Shown here piece after piece: positions 1 through 6,858 of a stretch of 16,141 bases of DNA. Each line of letters starts with the position of its first letter. Within the stretch, counting starts at the first letter, position 1. The position numbers and the translations under genes are program-made. This stretch comes from an uncultured Hyphomonadaceae bacterium (GTDB taxonomy: Bacteria; Pseudomonadota; Alphaproteobacteria; Caulobacterales; Hyphomonadaceae): the NCBI GenBank assembly GCA_937873805.1, contig CALMWO010000522.1, forward strand, positions 1 through 16,141. Direction: 5' to 3'. The notes below the pieces were generated by a model. The model was not told where the DNA came from and ran no database searches. It worked only from the letters and a program-made list of their open reading frames with translations.

Positions 1-55
1 AGCCGCCCATGGCAAAAACGCCCGTGAGCATCACGGCAAGCATCACTGTACGCAT
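1..55 (-). CDS. N-terminus of a small exported protein (partial)
   Basis: On the minus strand an ATG at 55 opens a frame of 18 codons that runs off the window edge. The visible residues read MRTVMLAVMLTGVFAMGG: one Arg followed by a hydrophobic run, as in a signal peptide or lipoprotein leader. The next codon begins with T, so a lipobox Cys (TGC) is possible but cannot be seen. The upstream ribosome site is weak (GGGAAC). The gene lies downstream of another small exported protein on the same strand. Function is unknown. The call rests only on the leader-like composition and its position, so it is tentative. Confidence 0.4.
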   Translation of the reverse strand, partial: MRTVMLAVMLTGVFAMGG

Positions 56-100
56 GTAAAGGTTCCCAACCCGACTAGTCTGACTTGGGCCAAGGCTAGG

Positions 101-137
101 CGAGGCCGCTGCGGCAATCAAACGGCCAGTGGCCTCG
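101..137 (-). terminator. Strong hairpin 3' of the small lipoprotein gene
   Basis: CGAGGCCGCTG (101-111) pairs with CAGTGGCCTCG (127-137) over 11 positions with one G-U, closing a 15-base loop. It lies 18 bases past the stop of the minus-strand lipoprotein gene and before the next minus-strand gene. No T-run follows on either strand, so it is not a textbook intrinsic terminator. It could be a Rho-assisted end or an mRNA-stabilising 3' structure. Confidence 0.4.
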
Positions 138-154
138 GCGCGTTCAAAGAATTG

Positions 155-454
155 TTAGTCAGCCTTCATGCCGGGGTAGAGACGCCGATTATCTTCGAGA
201 TCCCGGTTGCGATCGAGCACAGCCTTGGCCTGCGCCGCTCCCGTTGCATCATCCTTCGCCCACGCTGCCGGCGTGGCACAGATGCTGCGGGAAATGTTGG
301 AGCCGGGTTGTTTGTCACTGCGGCATTCGAGGCCGGCCATGTCGACCTCGCCCAGTGTGGTCTTTGTCCGGGTTATAGCGTGCGGGGTTGCGCAAGCAGT
401 CATAAGTACCAAGCAAACAACCGCTGCGCCCGCTATTACATGCGTCCTAGTCAT
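155..454 (-). CDS. Small putative lipoprotein, hypothetical
   Basis: This gene encodes 99 residues. The ATG at 454 is chosen because GGGGAG lies just upstream at a normal distance and a leader begins immediately: MTRT, a hydrophobic stretch at about residues 6-19, then L-M-T-A-C with Cys21. That Cys is a plausible lipidation site, although Met at -3 is not ideal. An upstream in-frame ATG at 520 would put 22 polar residues before the leader and is unlikely. The mature part has two further Cys separated by 15 residues in the pattern C-x-x-(D)-x-x-P-G-S-x-I-x-R-x-I-C followed by a Trp. I have seen this pattern in small uncharacterised proteobacterial exported proteins. Those Cys could form a disulfide in the periplasm. 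Function is unknown. Confidence 0.72.
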   Translation of the reverse strand: MTRTHVIAGAAVVCLVLMTACATPHAITRTKTTLGEVDMAGLECRSDKQPGSNISRSICATPAAWAKDDATGAAQAKAVLDRNRDLEDNRRLYPGMKAD

Positions 455-616
455 CGGCGTCTCCCCATTGGTCACGGGTTTATGTCCACCAGGATTACCT
501 GGGGCTGCCCATCCTATCACTTATACGCGGAAATGCTTCCGCTGGATTGTGCAGAGGCCGGCTGGCTGCGAGGGCGACGTTGACGTAAGGGCCGACGTTC
601 AGCACGGTCGAGCGCC

Positions 617-1348
617 ATGAACGCATCGGTTTCACAACACAGGACGCCAGCCGGCCTCGCGCTTGATGTGGCAGGCGAGCGGCTGCTTACGCTGACGTGC
701 GGAGCGCTGTGGTGGGAAGCGGCAAGCGTTCTGGTGGTGTCGGACCTGCACCTGGAAAAAGCGTCGTCCTACGCCGCCCGTGGCCAGCTGCTTCCGCCCT
801 ACGACACGCGCGCAACGCTCAAACGGATTGCGGCTCTGGTTGATGCTCTGCAGCCAACCACAGTGATCTCTCTGGGTGACAGCTTTCACGATCACGGCGC
901 CCGCCCGCGCATGGCTGAGGACGATGTTGCGTTCGTGCGGGATCTGACTGCGGCCTGCGACTGGGTCTGGATTGAAGGCAACCATGATCCGAAGCCGCCG
1001 GAAGATCTCGGCGGGCGATTTGCGTCAGAGTTGAAGCTGGGGAACCTTGCATTTCGCCACGAGCCGACAGCGGGAATGGCGCAGGGAGAGATTGCAGGAC
1101 ACCTGCATCCCTGCGCGCGTGTCGTCGGGCGCGGAGGTCGCACGGTGCGCGCTCGCTGCTTCGCGACAGATGGCAAGCGTCTCGTGATGCCGGCCTACGG
1201 TGCGCTGACGGGCGGGCTCAATCTGATGGATGAGGCTTTCACCCACGTATTCCCACAGGGCGTGTTCGCGGGCGTGTTGGGGCGCGACGGCGTCTATCTT
1301 GCTGCGCGTGAACGTCTGATCCCGGATACGATCAGGGCGACAGGCTGA
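617..1348 (+). CDS. pdeM: PdeM-type metallophosphoesterase (DNA ligase-associated)
   Basis: This 243-residue protein belongs to the calcineurin-like metallophosphoesterases. All metal-site motifs are present in order: D43-L-H45, G87-D88 (GDSFHD), G121-N-H-D124, H148 (FRHEP), and G161-H-L-H164. The run from DLHLEK to the PPYDT segment, about residues 43-63, is typical of the DNA-ligase-associated subfamily (PdeM), which is usually found beside an Lhr-type helicase, an ATP-dependent ligase and an MBL-fold exonuclease and is thought to act in DNA repair. None of those partners is in this window. The gene stands alone between a divergent lipoprotein gene and a convergent TIGR02186 gene. No good ribosome site precedes the ATG (CGGTCGAGCGCC), but no better in-frame start was seen. 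The 162 bases shared with the divergent lipoprotein gene must hold its promoter. The family call is firm; a DNA repair role is inferred from relatives. Confidence 0.88.
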   Translation: MNASVSQHRTPAGLALDVAGERLLTLTCGALWWEAASVLVVSDLHLEKASSYAARGQLLPPYDTRATLKRIAALVDALQPTTVISLGDSFHDHGARPRMAEDDVAFVRDLTAACDWVWIEGNHDPKPPEDLGGRFASELKLGNLAFRHEPTAGMAQGEIAGHLHPCARVVGRGGRTVRARCFATDGKRLVMPAYGALTGGLNLMDEAFTHVFPQGVFAGVLGRDGVYLAARERLIPDTIRATG

Positions 1349-1358
1349 TCCGCCTGTC
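1339..1358. terminator. Hairpin spanning the convergent stop codons
   Basis: GACAGGC (1339-1345) and GCCTGTC (1352-1358) form a perfect 7-bp stem with a 6-base loop. The loop contains the TGA of the phosphoesterase gene (1346-1348), and the right arm's last base is the end of the TIGR02186 stop codon. The two convergent genes are only 9 bases apart, so this stem is the only obvious structure able to separate their transcripts. There is no long T-run on either side. Confidence 0.45.
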
Positions 1359-2110
1359 TACTTCCTGCCGAACCACGCCGCGATCCCGCCGACGCTCACG
1401 CCCAGCAGCACCGCCAGGAAGCCATAGATGAACCCATGCTGCCGTGAGAGATCGAACAACGTCGCATCGAGGCCGCTGCGCACCAGCGTCAACACCTGCT
1501 CGCTTTCCCCCACCGGCGCGCCATTGCGGAACGAGACTGCGCGAATGCGGTATTCTCCCGGCGGCGCGTTGAGAGGCAGGGTGATCTTGGCGCGCCGAAG
1601 CCCGCCATCGAGGCGCTCGATCGTGGTGTCGCCGAACGAGTAGAGACCCTGCTCCATCTTCAGATCGACAAAGGCAGCGCGCCACGCGCTGAGGTCAGGA
1701 GACATCAGCTGGGTCGATCGCGGCATGGCCGAAGCCTGCGCGTTGAGACCGGCCTCGATCATCACTTCAGGCGCGACGCTGGCGGCGACCTGCGGTTCTG
1801 CGCCGACGGCGAACACCAGAGGGGCCGCGACGAATTCGATGGTTTGATCGCCGGCCGCTGTGCGATGGATCATCTTCTGCGGCGCCATCGGCCCGATGAG
1901 GGCGACTGCCATGCCGGATGTTTCGTTCTCTGGTTGTGGCGCAGTCGCGAATAGAACGATGCGCGAGCCGGAATAGTTGACCTTTACCTCGACGATGTCT
2001 TCCGCGAGGCCGGCCGCCATGAAGGGGCGGTCGCGGCTGTCGATACGTTGAGCGGAAGCATGCGGGACAGCAAGCGCTGCAAAAGCAATGATCGCGAGCC
2101 GGAGTTTCAT
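1358..2110 (-). CDS. TIGR02186 family membrane-anchored periplasmic protein
   Basis: This 250-residue protein has a signal peptide (residues 1-20, cleavage after A-S-A), a mainly beta-type periplasmic body, and one C-terminal membrane span at about 227-246 ending in FGRK. Segments such as DIVEVKVNYSGSRIVLFA (38-55), the LPLNAPPGEYRIR region near 178-190 and the FIYGFLAVLLG end match what I recall of TIGR02186, an uncharacterised alphaproteobacterial family that accompanies TauE/SafE permeases. The start codon overlaps the permease stop (ATGA, 2107-2110), and GGAGGAG (2116-2122) sits 5 bases ahead, so translation is coupled but also well primed. It probably works as an accessory of the permease on the periplasmic face, in sulfur-anion or organosulfonate handling. 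That role is inference from the pairing. Confidence 0.83.
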   Translation of the reverse strand: MKLRLAIIAFAALAVPHASAQRIDSRDRPFMAAGLAEDIVEVKVNYSGSRIVLFATAPQPENETSGMAVALIGPMAPQKMIHRTAAGDQTIEFVAAPLVFAVGAEPQVAASVAPEVMIEAGLNAQASAMPRSTQLMSPDLSAWRAAFVDLKMEQGLYSFGDTTIERLDGGLRRAKITLPLNAPPGEYRIRAVSFRNGAPVGESEQVLTLVRSGLDATLFDLSRQHGFIYGFLAVLLGVSVGGIAAWFGRK

Positions 2111-3015
2111 GTCGTCTCCTCCAGCCGGTATTCCGGCGTCGGGGCGACGTAGAGTTCATAGACAAGGCGTCCTGCGATCGCGAGCACCAGCAGCGCAAGG
2201 AGCAGGCGGAGCTGAGCCGCTTTCAGTTTGCGGCCGGCCATGGCGCCATAGCGCGCACCGATCACGCCGCCGACCATCAGCACGCCAGCCAGAACCAGAT
2301 CGACCGTGCCGTTGAAGGTCGCCTGCAGGAAGGTGACGTAGGCGGTAAGGAAGATGATCTGGAAGAGAGAGGTGCCAACCATCACGCGCGTCGGCACGCC
2401 AAGCAGGTAGACCATTGCCGGCGCAAGAATGAACCCACCGCCCACGCCCAGCACGGCGGCGAGTATGCCGACGAAGAAGCCGATGCCGATTGGCGGGATG
2501 ATCGAGATGTAAAGGCCCGAGCGCGGGAACCGGCGCTTCATCGGCAGACTGCGCATCCAGACACGTAAGCGCGTACGCCGGCCCGGGTCGCCGCCCGTGC
2601 CGCCAAGAGCGCCGACGCTTTCCCACGCCATCAGGCCGCCGATCACGCCAAGGAACACGATGTAGAGAACAGCTATGGTTGCATCGACCACGCCGAAATA
2701 CTTCAGCAGGCTGAAGACGCCGACGCCGATGGTTGATCCACCAAGTCCTCCCATCAGCATCAATGTGCCAAGCTTGGTATCCACCTGTCGTTCTCGCCAG
2801 TGAGCTGAAACGCCCGCGATGGAAGTGGCGAGAACCTGATTGGCTTGCGTGGAAACGGCCACGGCTGCGGGCACGCCGTAAAAGATCAGCAGTGGTGTCA
2901 GCAGGAAGCCGCCGCCGACGCCGAACAACCCGGACAGGAAGCCAACCAGCCCGCCAATCGCAATCAGGATCAGCGGGTCGACCGCGATCTGAGCGATGGG
3001 GAGGTGAATCAGCAT
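2107..3015 (-). CDS. TauE/SafE family sulfite/organosulfonate exporter
   Basis: This 302-residue inner-membrane permease has about eight hydrophobic spans. The family's two-fold repeat is clear: GLFGVGGGFLLTP at 29-41 and AVLGVGGGFILAP at 187-199. A basic cytoplasmic loop (about 143-165, rich in Arg) separates the halves. Family members are proposed to export sulfite, sulfoacetate or related C2/C3 sulfur compounds, but the substrate cannot be read from this sequence. The ATG at 3015 has only a weak upstream ribosome site; it is kept because the N-terminus (LPIAQIAVD before span 1) looks like that of close relatives. The gene is first of a two-gene unit with the TIGR02186 protein and lies 61 bases downstream of the podJ-like stop on the same strand. 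Transcription could therefore come partly from there. Confidence 0.9.
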   Translation of the reverse strand: MLIHLPIAQIAVDPLILIAIGGLVGFLSGLFGVGGGFLLTPLLIFYGVPAAVAVSTQANQVLATSIAGVSAHWRERQVDTKLGTLMLMGGLGGSTIGVGVFSLLKYFGVVDATIAVLYIVFLGVIGGLMAWESVGALGGTGGDPGRRTRLRVWMRSLPMKRRFPRSGLYISIIPPIGIGFFVGILAAVLGVGGGFILAPAMVYLLGVPTRVMVGTSLFQIIFLTAYVTFLQATFNGTVDLVLAGVLMVGGVIGARYGAMAGRKLKAAQLRLLLALLVLAIAGRLVYELYVAPTPEYRLEETT

Positions 3016-3027
3016 TCAGCCGTTCTA

Positions 3028-3044
3028 CGCGCGAGAAACGCGCG
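3028..3044 (-). repeat. CGCGCG stem-loop between podJ-like gene and permease gene
   Basis: CGCGCG (3028-3033) and CGCGCG (3039-3044) enclose AGAAA and can form a 6-bp GC stem. It lies in the 61-base gap after the podJ-like gene and just before the permease start. No T-run follows, so it may be a weak terminator or a processing site; GC-rich DNA produces such stems by chance as well. Confidence 0.3.
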
Positions 3045-3076
3045 CCGGAAGCTACTGAAAGAGCTCTATTTTGGGG

Positions 3077-6000
3077 CTATTCGGCGGTGTTCAGCGTAGC
3101 CGCCCGAAGTTGGCGCAGAAGCGACACGCTGGCTTCGCCTGTCACGGGTAGGGAATTGTTGCGCTCGAACTGGCGGATCGCTTCAGCGGTGCGCGTGTTC
3201 ATCTTCCCGTCGGCCGCACCTGCGGAGAAGCCGAGGCGCACCAGAAGGCGCTGGGCCTCGGTGATCTGGGCGGGCGAGGCGATGTCCCACGCGCGCCGGC
3301 CGAACTCGCCATTGGCACGGGGAATGCCCGGCTTGGGCGCAAAAGCGCGGGCTTTGCGCTTGATTGCTTCGGCCTGCGTCGGCTGCATTTCGGCAAGCAT
3401 GGTGCGGGCGCGACGGCCTGCATCCTGATCGCCAGCCCGGCCAGCGACTTCGTACCAATAGGCGGCTTCCGGCTTGTCCTGGCTAAGCCCAAGACCTTGC
3501 TCGTAGAGGACTGCAAGGTTGTACTGGCTATCCACCAGGCCGTGATCGGACGCCTGACGGAACCATTCGACAGCGGCAGCATAGCTCTGCGGGCCAGCGT
3601 CGCCCTCGGCGTAGAACACGGCAAGATCGTGCATGGCTTTGATATTGCCGCCGACCGCGGCTTTCTCGGTCCATTGGCGCGAAGCTGCCATATCCCGGGG
3701 GACGCCTTCGCCACGCTCGTAGAGTTTGGCCAGGCGATAATCGGCCATGACCAGGCCGCGGCCAGCCGCTTCCCGGAGGATCTGGACGCCTTTGGCCTTG
3801 TCGCCATTTTGCAGAAGCTCAAGCGCATAGTCGTGCTGTGCTACCGGATCGCCATTGCGGACGGCATCGGCGAGCGTGACAGCGGGAGCGTTCGGCGCGA
3901 CTGAGGCTGCCGGCACATTGGCGGCTGTGGGGGCGGCAGCGATGGCGGCAGGCTTAGCTGGCGCGTCTTCGAAAAGATCGGTGGGCGACAGCGCGGCGGC
4001 TTTAGCAGCAGCGCCATTTTCAGCGGCTTCGTTGAACAGCACCGCGTCTGCCGTCCCGGGAGCGCCTGCGGTTTCGACCGGAGCTGCCGGATCAAGCTTG
4101 GCGAAATCGTCGCCCTGAGCTTCCTGCTTGCCGCGCATGACGGTGAAGGCAGCGCCACCGGCAACCGCAACGGCCAACATGCCAGACGCGATCAGCGGAC
4201 CTTTGCCGATACCCTTCTTGGCGGTGACGGGAGCGATACGGCGGCCCTGGCGGGCGGCGCGACGGGCTTCCTCAAGATAGCCGGGTGCAAGTTTCTCGCG
4301 GCTGTCGTCGGACGGCAGATCGGCGACAAACTCTCCTGCAGGCGGCGGGCCCAGGAAGACGTCATCCGTTTCAAGCAGATCTTCAATGCGCTTGGCGACT
4401 TCGCCAGATGGTGGCGGTGCAACGGGCTCGACCGGCGCTGCTTCATCGCTGAACAGGTGCGCATCACGCGGGTCGGCCTTGCGATCGAAAGGCGGCGGCT
4501 CGACGCCAACGATGTCGGTCGTTTCGACTTCAGCGTCAGCAAGTTCGACGGCAGCTAGCGCCTCAGGCGCGATCCGGTTCTTAACAACGGCTTCGACGGG
4601 GGCGTCGTCGAGTATGATGTACTCGTCTGGCACCACCGGAATGTCGCGGGTGACTTCCGGCGCGGGGCCGCCACGGCGCGTATCTTCAAGGCCTTCGAGG
4701 CGACGCGCGAGAGACGAGACTGTCTTCTGCATCGGCGCAAGAAATGCGGTCGACTGGTCGCCGACTTCTTCCATGCGACGCTGCACTTCGGAGAGGACGT
4801 CGCTGAGCTTGTTTTCGTAGCTGCGACCTGAATCCGCGAGGCGGCTCTCGAAGGCGCGCAGCGATTCAGCGTGCTGTGTCTGCAGGCGATCCGCCACCCG
4901 TGCGACCTGCTCGCCGATCTGCCCGATGGCTTCAGCACTGCGGCGCTCGCTTTCCTTGACGCGCTCGTCGAGGCGGTCGGCGAGGCGATCGATTTCAGTA
5001 TTGTCCAGCGGACGCGATGACGAGGCAGTTTCGGAGATGCGATCCGAAAGACGCTGCACGCTTTCGTCTTGGCGTTTCTGAAGGCGCTCGGCGACCAGGG
5101 CGACCTGTTCGCCGACCGCGTCGATAGCGCCGGCGCTGCGCTTTTCGAGCGCTTGAAGTTTGTCGTCGACCGCGGTGTTGAGGCGGCCGATCGAGTCAAT
5201 GGCGGAGCGGTTGGACGTTTCCACATTGCCAAGGCGCGCGTCGATCGTGTCAGCAAGGCGCGACATCTCTCGGCGAACATCGTCGATAGGACGCTGGTCG
5301 CCGCGAGCTTCGACGGAGCGCAGGCGCTCGTCGACTGCGCGCGACAGGCGATCGACCTGCGAGCTCATTGCTTCGACGGCATCAGCCTGTCGGGCTTCGG
5401 CGACCTGCACCTGTTCCTGCAGCTGGCGGATCGTCCGTTCGAGGCGTTCCACCTTCTCGGGGTTGCCTGTGCGAACAGCCTCTTCGAGGCGACGTTCAAC
5501 ATCGGCGCGCACGGCGTGGATCGGGCGTGACAGATCTTCGGCGAGGCTGTCGAGGCGCTTCTGGAACACGACCTGCAGTTGGGCGAAATCTTCGGCCTGC
5601 TGACGGCCGCCCTCTTTTTGTACGCGCTCGTCGATGTCGCTGACGGCGCGTTCCAGAACGCTCATCGCCGTGTCAGTTTTGCGTTCGGCGCGGCCAAGAC
5701 GCTCGGTGATGCGCGCAACGGCATCGCCAAAGCCGTTCATGGCCTCGCGCGTCTTCTCTTCCATGCCGTCGACGCGCTCGAGCACCTGCTTCGACATTTC
5801 GCGTGAGCGGTTAAGGGTGGTTTCGAGGGCGCGTTCCATGCGCCAGGTGGTGTCGCCAACAGCACGTTCTGCCTTGGTTTCGAACAGCTCAAAGCGCGTT
5901 GCTGCGTCGGTGATTTTGTTGATGCCTGCCTCGATGCGGCGCTCGACCGAAGACATCTTTTCTTCGATCTGGTCGACGCGGCCCGTGATGCTCGAAGCGT

Positions 6001-6631
6001 TTGAACGGATCGCATTGTTGACGGCCGCATCCATGGAGCGGGCGACGTCATCAACCTTCGCGGAAACCTGATTGACCTTGTCATCGAACAGCGTGCGGAA
6101 TTCGTCATGGTCGTGCGCACGCGACTGCACGGTCTCGGAAAGCCTGCCAAGCGACGCTTCGAGATTCTTGAGAGCCTCCAGCGTCGGCGCATCGCCGCTG
6201 CCGGCTTCGACCGTTTCGATGCGCGAGCGCAGGGCGGTCTGGGTCGACTCGATCTCGCCGAGTGCGCGGGTCACGCGCTCCAGGGCATGCAGCTGCGCTT
6301 TGCCCGATACGTCCACCTTGCCCATGAGGCCGAGGATCGATTTGTCGATTCCCGAAACTGCGCGGGCCGAGCGGGAGGTCGAGGCCTCCAGGCGCTGCGC
6401 CAGCATGTCGATTTCCTGCGACATGCGACGGAGGTCATGATCATCCGACGACCCGGAAGAGCGGGGCAGGGAATCGGACAGGTCGATGCCATCGAAAGCG
6501 GGGGAATCCCCCTCGAGAAGCAGGGAATTAAGGTACTGACCAAGCGTCACGCCCTGACGCTGGGCGCGTTCCCGGGCGAGTTCCCTCGCCTTCGGGTCAA
6601 TTCCTTTTACGCTCCAGGGTCCCTGGCTCAT
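3077..6631 (-). CDS. podJ: PodJ-like polar localisation factor (coiled coil, TM, Sel1, PG-binding)
   Basis: This large polarity scaffold has 1184 residues from the second of two adjacent ATGs. In order: a conserved N-terminal motif (PWSVKGIDPKARE, about 5-17, then TLGQYLNSLL); a long cytoplasmic coiled-coil region at about 65-650; an acidic Pro-rich linker with a YLEEARRAARQGRR segment near 785-798; one membrane span at about 811-833; an Ala/Pro-rich periplasmic linker; about four Sel1-like repeats at 923-1070; and a C-terminal peptidoglycan-binding domain at about 1121-1178 (RLGF, DGKMNTRTAEAIRQFE). This is the domain order of Caulobacter PodJ, which recruits polar cell-cycle and pilus/holdfast factors in the cytoplasm and touches the wall through its periplasmic part. 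The coiled coil contains internal repeats. The gene diverges from the merR-led operon across a shared control region and has GANTC sites at its start. The architecture is certain; that it is the functional PodJ rather than a paralogue is likely but unproven. Confidence 0.88.
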   Translation of the reverse strand: MSQGPWSVKGIDPKARELARERAQRQGVTLGQYLNSLLLEGDSPAFDGIDLSDSLPRSSGSSDDHDLRRMSQEIDMLAQRLEASTSRSARAVSGIDKSILGLMGKVDVSGKAQLHALERVTRALGEIESTQTALRSRIETVEAGSGDAPTLEALKNLEASLGRLSETVQSRAHDHDEFRTLFDDKVNQVSAKVDDVARSMDAAVNNAIRSNASSITGRVDQIEEKMSSVERRIEAGINKITDAATRFELFETKAERAVGDTTWRMERALETTLNRSREMSKQVLERVDGMEEKTREAMNGFGDAVARITERLGRAERKTDTAMSVLERAVSDIDERVQKEGGRQQAEDFAQLQVVFQKRLDSLAEDLSRPIHAVRADVERRLEEAVRTGNPEKVERLERTIRQLQEQVQVAEARQADAVEAMSSQVDRLSRAVDERLRSVEARGDQRPIDDVRREMSRLADTIDARLGNVETSNRSAIDSIGRLNTAVDDKLQALEKRSAGAIDAVGEQVALVAERLQKRQDESVQRLSDRISETASSSRPLDNTEIDRLADRLDERVKESERRSAEAIGQIGEQVARVADRLQTQHAESLRAFESRLADSGRSYENKLSDVLSEVQRRMEEVGDQSTAFLAPMQKTVSSLARRLEGLEDTRRGGPAPEVTRDIPVVPDEYIILDDAPVEAVVKNRIAPEALAAVELADAEVETTDIVGVEPPPFDRKADPRDAHLFSDEAAPVEPVAPPPSGEVAKRIEDLLETDDVFLGPPPAGEFVADLPSDDSREKLAPGYLEEARRAARQGRRIAPVTAKKGIGKGPLIASGMLAVAVAGGAAFTVMRGKQEAQGDDFAKLDPAAPVETAGAPGTADAVLFNEAAENGAAAKAAALSPTDLFEDAPAKPAAIAAAPTAANVPAASVAPNAPAVTLADAVRNGDPVAQHDYALELLQNGDKAKGVQILREAAGRGLVMADYRLAKLYERGEGVPRDMAASRQWTEKAAVGGNIKAMHDLAVFYAEGDAGPQSYAAAVEWFRQASDHGLVDSQYNLAVLYEQGLGLSQDKPEAAYWYEVAGRAGDQDAGRRARTMLAEMQPTQAEAIKRKARAFAPKPGIPRANGEFGRRAWDIASPAQITEAQRLLVRLGFSAGAADGKMNTRTAEAIRQFERNNSLPVTGEASVSLLRQLRAATLNTAE
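4880..5146 (-). repeat. Internal repeat in the PodJ-like coiled coil
   Basis: Two coiled-coil units repeat with a 66-residue period. Residues 496-518 (bases 5078-5146) begin EKRSAGAIDAVGEQV and residues 562-584 (bases 4880-4948) begin ERRSAEAIGQIGEQV. Both continue into A-x-V-A-(E/D)-R-L-Q and are followed by a second helix rich in S-D-R. A weaker third copy (NRSAIDSIGRLN) lies upstream near residue 475. The GEQVA-x-VA-x-RL unit recurs in PodJ relatives as I remember them. Confidence 0.7.
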
Positions 6632-6636
6632 CATAA

Positions 6637-6640
6637 CTCC
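6637..6640 (-). promoter_or_regulatory. Ribosome site that decides the podJ-like start
   Basis: On the minus strand GGAG (6640-6637) is followed by TT and then two consecutive ATGs (6634-6632 and 6631-6629). It lies 2 bases from the first and 5 from the second, so the second is the better start. The difference is one Met. Confidence 0.6.
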
Positions 6641-6698
6641 GAATCGATGCGGGAGCCTGTCTTACGCCCGCACCAGCGGCCAGTTGGCCGGGATACGG

Positions 6699-6712
6699 TT
6701 AACGGGCGTTAA
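6699..6712. promoter_or_regulatory. Perfect palindrome TTAACG-GG-CGTTAA, candidate operator
   Basis: TTAACG (6699-6704) and CGTTAA (6707-6712) are perfect inverted 6-mers around GG. A dyad of this size in a region next to a MerR gene is the usual form of a MerR-type operator. It is placed closer to the podJ-like gene (about 65 bases before its start) than to merR, so it could affect both. No copy was seen in the 117 bases before the acyl-CoA dehydrogenase gene. Confidence 0.45.
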
Positions 6713-6755
6713 ACGTTAATTCCTGGGAGTGTTCGAAGCCCGATATGTCACTCAA

Positions 6756-6784
6756 TTGACCTTAGGGGCAGCTAACGTTACGTA
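6756..6784 (+). promoter_or_regulatory. Candidate promoter of the merR-led operon
   Basis: TTGACC (6756-6761) and TACGTA (6779-6784) are spaced by 17 bases and lie 75 bases before the merR start. The alternative -10 TATTAC (6783-6788) would give a 21-base spacer, longer than sigma-70 prefers but in the direction of the stretched spacers of MerR-controlled promoters. The TAACGTTA palindrome lies between the boxes. This is a pattern match only. Confidence 0.3.
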
Positions 6785-6846
6785 TTACTGAGCGTTAATT
6801 AAAAGACGCACGCCCGTGCTCACCCACGGAGCAATAAAAAACGAAC

Positions 6847-6852
6847 GGGAGG
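6847..6852 (+). promoter_or_regulatory. Ribosome site fixing the merR start
   Basis: GGGAGG (6847-6852) lies 6 bases before the ATG at 6859. A TTG at 6853 in the same frame would abut the ribosome site directly and is rejected as the start. Confidence 0.75.
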
Positions 6853-6858
6853 TTGAGG

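Larger units (their letters stand above)
6635..6858. promoter_or_regulatory. Divergent control region with CGTTAA half-site array
   Basis: These 224 bases separate the divergent podJ-like and merR starts and are more AT-rich than the flanking genes. CGTTAA occurs at 6707, 6714 and 6793 on the plus strand. TTAACG occurs at 6699, and an overlapping TAACGTTA palindrome lies at 6773-6780. TTAATTAA lies at 6795-6802. A separate inverted repeat, CGGCC-AGTT-GGCCG, lies at 6677-6690, and a GAATC methylation-type site at 6641-6645. The TTAA boxes recall CtrA half-sites, but none are at the canonical 7-base gap (gaps here are 6 and 3). The palindromic copies could instead be operators of the adjacent MerR protein. 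Which regulator binds is not resolved from sequence. Confidence 0.6.

Noticed and set aside
207..620. Plus-strand open frames over the small lipoprotein gene
   Set aside because: They run across the lipoprotein leader and its ribosome site on the opposite strand and into the phosphoesterase start. No ribosome site or family match was seen.
3077..6631. Reading the podJ-like gene as a new multi-domain fusion
   Set aside because: Coiled coil, one span, Sel1 repeats and a terminal peptidoglycan-binding domain are the normal PodJ order, so the fusion is not novel.
6699..6719. Canonical CtrA box in the podJ control region
   Set aside because: TTAA boxes are present at 6699, 6709 and 6716, but the gaps are 6 and 3 bases, not the 7 of the consensus. 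I therefore list only an unassigned half-site array.
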